Assembly (NCBI RefSeq): GCF_016909075.1 | Contig: NZ_JAFBFC010000003.1 | Location: 496,001 to 560,000 of the forward strand | Direction: 5' to 3' | Origin: Priestia iocasae | GTDB lineage: Bacteria; Bacillota; Bacilli; Bacillales; Bacillaceae_H | DNA: 64,000 bases | In this document: positions 56,824 through 64,000 of the stretch, piece by piece | Numbering within the stretch: the stretch's first letter is position 1 | Layout: each line of letters begins with the position of its first letter | Position numbers and translations under genes: made by a program | Notes under the pieces: generated by a model | Databases searched by the model: none | What the model was told of the DNA's origin: nothing | The model's input: the letters and a program-made list of their open reading frames with translations, nothing else

Positions 56824-57846
56824 TTAAAAGGTTTCCTTAATAATCTGTTGAACTTCCTCACTCTCTAACCCTTTCCAAAATAGGTCTCCTTTTATGAGTA
56901 AGTCCACATGCAAATGTAGCTCTGATTGATCTTTCTTTACTTCTCCACTTGTCCCAGAATTCCCTACTAGCCCAATGAATGTTTGTTGATTAACAAGGCT
57001 TCCTACTTTCAAATCAGGAGAAACGGCGCTTAAATGAGCAAACCTTGCTTGAACGCCATTGTCATACTGAATCCAAACTTGCCTTCCTCTTAGCTTATCA
57101 AGAATATATGCAGGGGTTTTATTGGCTTGCTGACATAGCAATAAATCTTTTTCTCTTTCATTTACAGAAGAATATCCTTTGTAATCATGATCAATGCGAA
57201 CAATTTCACCTTTTCCCATTGCATAGACAGGGGTCTTTTCATTGATCATCATTCCTGCCGAATACGTATACCAATCTAACCCTTCATGATATCCGTAACG
57301 ATAAGCTCGATTTGCTCCAGGTATATGAGAAGCAAATGTATCTGCATGAGCACCTTTTAAAGGAGACGTTAATGATTGAAAATATTGTCGTACTTCCTCC
57401 ACGCTATATGAGTGAGATGTCATCGTTTCTATTGTTTCAGTTGTCACTTGTGCTAATTTTTTGCTCACTCTGATAACATCACCTTGTACTTGCATTTGTG
57501 TAGAAAGTTCATTTTCAAGAAACTCGATAGATAAAAAGGGGGTGTTATTCTGAATGATAAAAACATCTTTTTCAATCGCTAAGTAAGACCCATTTTTCTG
57601 CATCACTGGTACTTGCTCGATAAATGTATATGTCACTTGTTCAAGTTGTATTTGCAACTGCTTATCAATTTGTTGGAAGTCATAATAGCTTCCTAATACA
57701 GAAAGATTTTGCGCATGAACATATGGCTTATTATTTATATACTCTATTTGAATAAATTGACCCTCTTTAGGTTCAGGACTTTTTAATAAAACAATAACGA
57801 CGCTTGTACATATGAGTAAAATAGTAGCAACATAATAACGCTTCAA
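56824..57846 (-). CDS. Membrane-anchored M23 (LytM) peptidase-domain protein
   Basis: About 340 residues from TTG at 57846 (AAGGA eight bases upstream); GTG at 57900 and ATG at 57867 extend the frame but have weak sites. One N-terminal membrane helix (about 4-22), then an extracytoplasmic region and a C-terminal M23 domain with the zinc motif pair YHEGLDWY and LHLHVDL (H..D and HxH). M23 proteins cleave peptidoglycan cross-bridges, or act as degenerate scaffolds as in SpoIIQ; the ligands here look intact. Exact role unknown. Confidence 0.8.
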   Translation of the reverse strand: MKRYYVATILLICTSVVIVLLKSPEPKEGQFIQIEYINNKPYVHAQNLSVLGSYYDFQQIDKQLQIQLEQVTYTFIEQVPVMQKNGSYLAIEKDVFIIQNNTPFLSIEFLENELSTQMQVQGDVIRVSKKLAQVTTETIETMTSHSYSVEEVRQYFQSLTSPLKGAHADTFASHIPGANRAYRYGYHEGLDWYTYSAGMMINEKTPVYAMGKGEIVRIDHDYKGYSSVNEREKDLLLCQQANKTPAYILDKLRGRQVWIQYDNGVQARFAHLSAVSPDLKVGSLVNQQTFIGLVGNSGTSGEVKKDQSELHLHVDLLIKGDLFWKGLESEEVQQIIKETF

Positions 57847-57953
57847 TGATTTATTCCTTTCCTCCATAGACAATTCCGTATCAGTATAGCCCTCTTTCAC
57901 TCAACTTAATCTGTTAATTATGCTACAATGAAGTAAGACTTGAGGAGGAAAAA

Positions 57954-58286
57954 ATGAAAATTAGAAGTTATATTTTGATCTTTGTGACGAGTTTTATTTT
58001 TACAATCTTTACCCCTTTTATTTTTAATACGTACGTCGATAAAGTAACGGTTGGTGAGAAAGTTGCCTTTGGTGTTCCATTTCCGTTTGTTTTTCAACAG
58101 ACTGAGACACCTTTTATGTCTTCATCTACTCCAATTGCCGTTACATTTAATAGCTATTTTAATGAACATGTTACGTTTTCTCTAATACCGTTTCTGTTGT
58201 CACTTGTCAGCAGTTTCTTTTTATTTTTAGCAATTAGCTACTTGTTTCAAAAACTATTCTCTTTTCGAATGGAACGAAATGAATAG
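57954..58286 (+). CDS. Two-helix membrane protein of unknown function
   Basis: 110 residues. Membrane helices at about 5-24 and 78-100, separated by an extracytoplasmic stretch (VDKVTVGEKVAFGVPFPFVFQQTETP). A strong GAGGAGG precedes the ATG. Diverges from the M23 gene by 50-100 bases, so they may be functionally linked, but I do not recognise the family. Confidence 0.72.
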   Translation: MKIRSYILIFVTSFIFTIFTPFIFNTYVDKVTVGEKVAFGVPFPFVFQQTETPFMSSSTPIAVTFNSYFNEHVTFSLIPFLLSLVSSFFLFLAISYLFQKLFSFRMERNE

Positions 58287-58326
58287 AAGCATTTGGACGT
58301 TATAAACGTAACACTGAAATTATAAT

Positions 58327-58360
58327 AAAGCCGCTAGCAACCAGTTGCTAGCGGCTTTTA
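58327..58360. terminator. Terminator between two small membrane-protein genes
   Basis: Stem AAAGCCGCTAGCAA / TTGCTAGCGGCTTT with a 4-base loop, modest T-run (TTTTA). Confidence 0.88.
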
Positions 58361-58369
58361 AATTCTACA

Positions 58370-58621
58370 TTAACTGCTCATAGCAATAACCAACCATGCG
58401 ATGCGCTGAAAAACAAAAAAGCTCAAAAATGTCATGACGGTGATTGAAAAAGCTATCTTCTTTCTCTTTAAAATGGTTTCTGCGACTAAGTAGGCTAAGT
58501 AGGCAAAGACAAAAAACAAAATCACTTTAGCAACAAACTGATCTCGATTCGAAATCATTTCGATGATGGTGTATCCACTCCAAATGATAAGCTGAATACA
58601 CCAAACCATTGTCTTTATCAT
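58370..58621 (-). CDS. Three-helix membrane protein of unknown function
   Basis: 83 residues from the ATG at 58621 (GAAGGGAAAGAAG upstream); a GTG at 58663 would add a basic, Arg/Asn-rich leader. Helices at about 4-20, 29-50 and 58-80 with a basic loop (LKRKK). Downstream of the pdh operon and convergent with 57954. Not recognised. Confidence 0.65.
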   Translation of the reverse strand: MIKTMVWCIQLIIWSGYTIIEMISNRDQFVAKVILFFVFAYLAYLVAETILKRKKIAFSITVMTFLSFFVFQRIAWLVIAMSS

Positions 58622-58734
58622 TAAGCTTCTTTCCCTTCTATCATTCCTATTTTTACTTTTCACTCATGATGAAGGGTCATTGAAAGTATTTGTTACTTAT
58701 ATGTACGATGCATTTATTTCGCTTATACCCAAAA

Positions 58735-58769
58735 AAATCCCTTGTGTAGTAAACACAAGGGATTTTTTT
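58735..58769 (-). terminator. pdhD terminator (end of pdhABCD)
   Basis: Perfect 13-bp stem AAATCCCTTGTGT / ACACAAGGGATTT, 5-base loop, T-runs on both strands. Confidence 0.92.
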
Positions 58770-58777
58770 ATCATTTA

Positions 58778-60190
58778 TTACTTTACGATATGAATTGGGC
58801 TACCAATTGCAACTTCAGCAGCTTCCATTGTAATTTCACCTAATGTTGGGTGAGCGTGAATTGTTAATGCAATATCTTCAGCTGTCATGCCAGCTTCGAT
58901 TGCAAGACCAAGTTCAGCAATCATATCAGATGCACTTGGACCTGCGATTTGAGCACCAACAACTACTCCGTCTTCTTTACGAGTTACAAGCTTTAAGAAG
59001 CCTTCTGCAGCGTTAAGTGCAAGAGCACGTCCGTTAGCAGCAAATGGGAATTTAGCAGCATTTACTTCTAATCCCTCTTCTTTTGCTTGTGCTTCTGTAT
59101 AACCTACAGATGCAAGCTCAGGCTCAGAGAATACAACTGCTGGAATACCTAAGTAGTCGATTTCAGCAGGTTCACCAGCGATTGCTTCAGCTGCGATTTT
59201 ACCTTCGTAAGAAGCTTTATGTGCAAGTGGTGGTCCAGTAACGATATCACCAATTGCATAAACATTGCTTACTGATGTACGGCATTGGTTATCGATTTCG
59301 ATAATGCCACGGTCTGTCATTTTCACACCCACTTGCTCTAAACCAAGCTCGTCAGTGTTAGGACGACGACCTACAGTAACTAATACGTAATCAGCTTCAA
59401 CTGTTTGAGTTTCGCCTTTTACTTCGAATGTTACTTTTACGCCATCTTCTGTCTCTTCCACACCTTTAGCCATTGCTTTTGTGTGAATTTCAACGTTACC
59501 TTTTTTCTTTAAGTTACGTTTAACAAGAGAGCTCATTTGCTTTTCAAAACCAGCTAAGATTTCATCAGCTGCTTCTACAAATGTTACTTCTGTACCAAAG
59601 TTTGCATAAGCTGTTCCAAGCTCAGTACCGATATAACCGCCACCGATAACAACTAACTTTTTAGGTACTTCTTGTAATGCTAATGCACCCGTTGAATCAA
59701 GCACGCGTTTTGAGAACTTGAATCCAGGAATCTCAATTGGACGAGAGCCAGTTGCGATGATTGCATTTTTGAACTTATATGTTTGTGCAGAATTTTCATC
59801 CATAACACGTACAGTTTCATTGTCAACGAAGTAAGCTTCACCTTGAATGATGTCGACTTTGTTACCTTTAAGTAATCCTTCAACACCACCAGTAAGCTTT
59901 TTCACTACGCCGTTTTTGAACTCTTGAACTTTTGTAAAGTCAACTGTTACATTTTCAGCTTTAATCCCCATATCTTCAGAATGCTTAGCATTCTCAAAAC
60001 GGTGACCAGCAGCGATTAATGCTTTTGAAGGAATACAACCAACGTTTAAGCAAACACCACCAAGAGTACCTTTCTCAACGATTGTTACTTTTTGACCTAA
60101 TTGTGCTGCGCGGATTGCTGCAACATATCCACCAGGACCAGCACCGATGACTAGCGTATCAGTTTCGATTGCGAAATCTCCTACTACCAT
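58778..60190 (-). CDS. pdhD: Dihydrolipoamide dehydrogenase (E3 of pyruvate dehydrogenase)
   Basis: 470 residues. FAD/NAD oxidoreductase that reoxidises lipoyl groups. FAD motif [19 protein letters not shown], redox disulphide [16 protein letters not shown] motif [19 protein letters not shown], second FAD motif [15 protein letters not shown], and active-site His-Glu in HAHPTLGE near the end. Three bases after pdhC; shared with other 2-oxoacid dehydrogenases. Confidence 0.97.
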   Translation of the reverse strand: MVVGDFAIETDTLVIGAGPGGYVAAIRAAQLGQKVTIVEKGTLGGVCLNVGCIPSKALIAAGHRFENAKHSEDMGIKAENVTVDFTKVQEFKNGVVKKLTGGVEGLLKGNKVDIIQGEAYFVDNETVRVMDENSAQTYKFKNAIIATGSRPIEIPGFKFSKRVLDSTGALALQEVPKKLVVIGGGYIGTELGTAYANFGTEVTFVEAADEILAGFEKQMSSLVKRNLKKKGNVEIHTKAMAKGVEETEDGVKVTFEVKGETQTVEADYVLVTVGRRPNTDELGLEQVGVKMTDRGIIEIDNQCRTSVSNVYAIGDIVTGPPLAHKASYEGKIAAEAIAGEPAEIDYLGIPAVVFSEPELASVGYTEAQAKEEGLEVNAAKFPFAANGRALALNAAEGFLKLVTRKEDGVVVGAQIAGPSASDMIAELGLAIEAGMTAEDIALTIHAHPTLGEITMEAAEVAIGSPIHIVK

Positions 60191-60193
60191 TTA

Positions 60194-61552
60194 TTACGCC
60201 TCCATTAATAATAATTCTGGATCATTCAGTAAACGCTTGATTTGGTTTAGAGCGTTTTGAGCTGTTGCACCATCAATAATACGGTGATCAAAGCTTAGAG
60301 AAAGTGCTAATACCGGAGCAATTACAATTTCACCATCACGTACAACAGGTTTTTCAGCAATACGGCCGATACCTAAAATTGCAACTTCTGGGTGGTTGAT
60401 TACTGGAGTAAACCATTGTCCACCTGCAGAACCGATATTTGTAATTGTGCAAGATGCACCTTTCATCTCAGCTGGAGCTAAACGACCTTCACGTGCTTTT
60501 GTAGCAAGATCATTGATTTGATCAGAAATAGCAAATACAGATTTGCGATCAGCATGCTTAACAACTGGTACAAGTAGACCTTTGTCTGTATCAGCAGCAA
60601 TACCGATGTTATAGTAATGCTTTTGAATTACTTCATCAGTTGCATCGTCGATAGCTGTATTAAGTGCTGGATATTTCTTAAGCGCAGATGTTAATGCTTT
60701 TACTACATATGGTAAGAACGTTAACTTGATGCCTTGCTCAGCTGCAACCTCTTTGAACTTCTTGCGATGTGCAACAAGTTTCGTTACATCCACCTCGTCC
60801 ATTAACGTAACGTGTGGAGCTGTATGCTTAGAGTTTACCATAGCTTTCGCAATTGCGCGACGAATTCCACTCATTTTTTCACGAGTTTCTGGGAAGTCAC
60901 CTTCTGGAACAACCGTTTGAGCAGCAGCTTTTGTCTCTTCTGCTGTTACTTCTTCTGTAGCTGGAGCAGCTTCAGTTGTTTCAGCAGCAGCTTTTGTACC
61001 GCCTGCTAAGAAGTTTTCAATGTCTTCTTTTGTAATACGGCCATTTTTACCTGAACCAGGAACAGCTTTAATATCAACACCTTTTTCACGTGCGTACTTA
61101 CGTACTGAAGGCATTGCTACTACTTTACGGTTAGGGTCCACTTCTGCTTGTGGTTGAGCACCTGCACCTGTTTCTTCTGCTTTTGCTGCAGGAGCTTCTT
61201 CTTTCTTCACATCTTGCCCAGCTTCTGCTGTTGCTTGAACTTGAGCTTCTGTTTTTTCTTCTTTCGCTGGTGCATCGTCATGATCGTCACCTTTGAACTT
61301 TAAGTTTTCATAACCAGGTGCATCAAATGTTACGATAACTTGTCCAACTGTCGCAACTGTACCTTCGTCTACTTTAAGTTCTAATACTTTACCTTTAACA
61401 GGAGAAGGAATTTCTACTACTGCTTTATCGTTTTGTACTTCTGCAAGTACGTCGTCTTCGTTAATTTCATCTCCAGGTTTTACGAACCATTTTACGATTT
61501 CACCTTCATGAATACCTTCACCGATATCTGGAAGTTTAAATTCAAATGACAT
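60194..61552 (-). CDS. pdhC: Dihydrolipoamide acetyltransferase (E2)
   Basis: 452 residues. One N-terminal lipoyl domain ([16 protein letters not shown], lipoyl Lys about 43), Ala/Glu/Lys-rich linker, a peripheral subunit-binding domain ([30 protein letters not shown]), a second Ala/Glu/Thr-rich linker, then the catalytic core ending with [14 protein letters not shown] (His). The linkers are typical of Gram-positive E2. 112 bases from pdhB, so an internal promoter is possible. Confidence 0.97.
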   Translation of the reverse strand: MSFEFKLPDIGEGIHEGEIVKWFVKPGDEINEDDVLAEVQNDKAVVEIPSPVKGKVLELKVDEGTVATVGQVIVTFDAPGYENLKFKGDDHDDAPAKEEKTEAQVQATAEAGQDVKKEEAPAAKAEETGAGAQPQAEVDPNRKVVAMPSVRKYAREKGVDIKAVPGSGKNGRITKEDIENFLAGGTKAAAETTEAAPATEEVTAEETKAAAQTVVPEGDFPETREKMSGIRRAIAKAMVNSKHTAPHVTLMDEVDVTKLVAHRKKFKEVAAEQGIKLTFLPYVVKALTSALKKYPALNTAIDDATDEVIQKHYYNIGIAADTDKGLLVPVVKHADRKSVFAISDQINDLATKAREGRLAPAEMKGASCTITNIGSAGGQWFTPVINHPEVAILGIGRIAEKPVVRDGEIVIAPVLALSLSFDHRIIDGATAQNALNQIKRLLNDPELLLMEA

Positions 61553-61664
61553 GCGTGTTCACCCTCCTATGTTCAATACGTTCTTTTACTACGGTCAATT
61601 TAACCAATAAATGTGTAAAAGAAATCAGCAACATTGCTGACCTCTTCTACACTAGTTGTTTGAA

Positions 61665-62642
61665 TTAAAATTCAAGAACTTTTTTAGCTGTTGCTACGAT
61701 GTCGTTATGGTTTGGTAACCATACACCTTCAGCTTGAGAGAACGGATATACTGTATCCGGTGCTGCTACACGTAATACTGGAGCTTCTAAGCTTAAGATA
61801 GCACGATCGTTAATTTCAGCTACAACGTTTGCTGCAATACCAGCTTGTTTTTGAGCTTCTTGAACAACAATTACGCGACCAGTTTTTTCAACTGATGCAA
61901 TGATTGTTTCGATATCTAAAGGTTGAACTGTACGTAAGTCAACAACCTCTACAGAGTGACCTTCTTTTTCAAGCTCTTCAGCAGCTTTTAATGATGCGTG
62001 AACCATTGCACCATAAGAGATGATTGAAAGGTCTGTACCTTCACGCTTTACATCTGCTTTACCAAGTTCAATTGTGTACTCTTCTTCAGGTACTTCTTGA
62101 CGGAATGAACGGTAAAGTTTCATATGCTCTAAGAAGATAACTGGGTCATTGTCACGAATTGATGAAATTAATAAACCTTTTGCATCATAAGGTGTTGAAG
62201 GAATAACAACTTTTAATCCTGGTTGAGAAGTCATTAAGCCTTCTAAGCTGTCTGCGTGAAGCTCTGGTGTATGTACACCACCACCGAATGGAGAACGGAA
62301 TGTGATTGGAGCTGTCCAGCGTCCACCAGAACGGTAACGCATACGAGCTGCTTGACCAGAAATTGAATCGATTACTTCAAAAACGAAACCGAAGAATTGG
62401 ATTTCAGGTACTGGACGGAAACCTTGAGTAGAAAGACCTACTGCAAGACCACCAATACCAGACTCAGCTAGTGGTGTATCGAATACGCGGTCTTCACCAA
62501 ACTCTTGTTGAAGGCCTTCAGTCGCACGGAACACCCCGCCGTTTACGCCAACGTCTTCACCAAAAACTAATACGTTTTCGTCGTTTTTTAATTCTGTGCG
62601 TAACGCATCAGTAATTGCTTGAATCATTGTCATTTGCGCCAT
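61665..62642 (-). CDS. pdhB: Pyruvate dehydrogenase E1 beta subunit
   Basis: 325 residues. Transketolase-like: [46 protein letters not shown] and [20 protein letters not shown]. Pairs with PdhA to form the thiamine diphosphate-dependent E1 that decarboxylates pyruvate. Three bases after the pdhA stop. Confidence 0.97.
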   Translation of the reverse strand: MAQMTMIQAITDALRTELKNDENVLVFGEDVGVNGGVFRATEGLQQEFGEDRVFDTPLAESGIGGLAVGLSTQGFRPVPEIQFFGFVFEVIDSISGQAARMRYRSGGRWTAPITFRSPFGGGVHTPELHADSLEGLMTSQPGLKVVIPSTPYDAKGLLISSIRDNDPVIFLEHMKLYRSFRQEVPEEEYTIELGKADVKREGTDLSIISYGAMVHASLKAAEELEKEGHSVEVVDLRTVQPLDIETIIASVEKTGRVIVVQEAQKQAGIAANVVAEINDRAILSLEAPVLRVAAPDTVYPFSQAEGVWLPNHNDIVATAKKVLEF

Positions 62643-62645
62643 GGC

Positions 62646-63764
<1,119 letters not shown>

Positions 63765-64000
63765 CTAAGTCACCTCTTCCTTTCGTTTAACCATTATTAT
63801 TCATTTTGTTAGTCATACAAAAACATACAATGTTAGAATGTCCAAAACGAACATGGAAAAGTCATTTTTTGTAGACTAACATCTAGTGAATTCGTTATTT
63901 TTCTACACCTATATGTATTCCCTGACGAATTCCAAGAAAACATTTAAGTAAAAGGAAAGTTCAAGCGGATATAATCTATCCACTAAACTGTATTAATTAT
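63765..64000. other. pdhA upstream region
   Basis: 236 bases with no gene. It holds a widely spaced perfect inverted repeat GAATTCGT (63888-63895) / ACGAATTC (63925-63932). No strong sigma-A pair that I would defend. Presumably contains the pdh promoter and leader. Confidence 0.5.

Noticed and set aside
60726-61009. Cys/Ser/Phe-rich frames opposite the pdhC linker
   Set aside because: Antisense shadows of Ala/Glu-rich linkers; no start signals.

Overview
The window is chromosomal DNA of a low-GC, endospore-forming member of the Bacillaceae. The evidence is sporulation-linked genes (ypjB, a ytvI relative, ylaJ), bacillithiol genes (bshA, bshB1), a caa3 oxidase, an SR1P gene and long stretches of Bacillus subtilis-like gene order. 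Base composition is even and the gene families suggest the Priestia megaterium / Bacillus neighbourhood; this is inferred from recalled homologues, not from a search. There is no prophage, intact insertion sequence, CRISPR array, rRNA or tRNA gene that I can recognise. Almost everything is core metabolism and cell biology.

Layout. 1-5.1 kb: end of recU, ponA (+), facing ypoC-nth-dnaD (-). 5.3-8.8 kb: ypmA-ypmB-aspB-asnS (-). 9-12.7 kb: a degenerate metallo-beta-lactamase-fold protein and dinG (-). 12.9-15.2 kb: panB-panC-panD (-) behind an attenuator-like leader. 15.3-20.9 kb: ypjD-dapB-mgsA-bshB1-bshA-cca-birA (-), a tight cluster. 21.1-24.2 kb: ypjC (+), then a PCYCGC protein, yugP and ypjB (-). 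At about 24.2 kb the gene order jumps from the B. subtilis 'ypj' block to its 'ylb-cta-yla-ykt-pdh' block, which then runs to the window end. It comprises ylbC, ylbB, ylbA, a ytvI relative, a GNAT enzyme, ctaM, ctaG, ctaF, ctaE, ctaD, ctaC, a wrecked ctaB, ctaA, pyc, ftsW, ylaN, ylaM, ylaL, ylaK, ylaJ, a PPOX protein, ylaI, ylaH, typA, ylaF, suhB, ykzI, yktB, yktA, a nitronate monooxygenase, speA, SR1/SR1P, several small or unknown genes, and pdhABCD.

Functionally, ponA and ftsW serve the cell wall. nth, dnaD, dinG and recU serve DNA replication and repair. aspB, dapB, panBCD, birA, pyc and pdhABCD form a biosynthetic and central-carbon group around aspartate, pantothenate/CoA, biotin and acetyl-CoA. 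The cta genes build a caa3 cytochrome oxidase and its heme A.

Most interesting points: (1) the slot between ctaC and ctaA holds a frameshifted, stop-ridden ctaB (heme O synthase) pseudogene, so heme O synthase must come from elsewhere; (2) the unannotated SR1P small gene, with a promoter bracketed by two identical 12-bp CcpN-like repeats and a cre-like site; (3) an intrinsic terminator inside the panB leader; (4) a secreted MBL-fold pseudo-enzyme; (5) a probable CTG start for ylbC; (6) a family of related terminator hairpins, and several genes whose stop codon lies inside the terminator stem.
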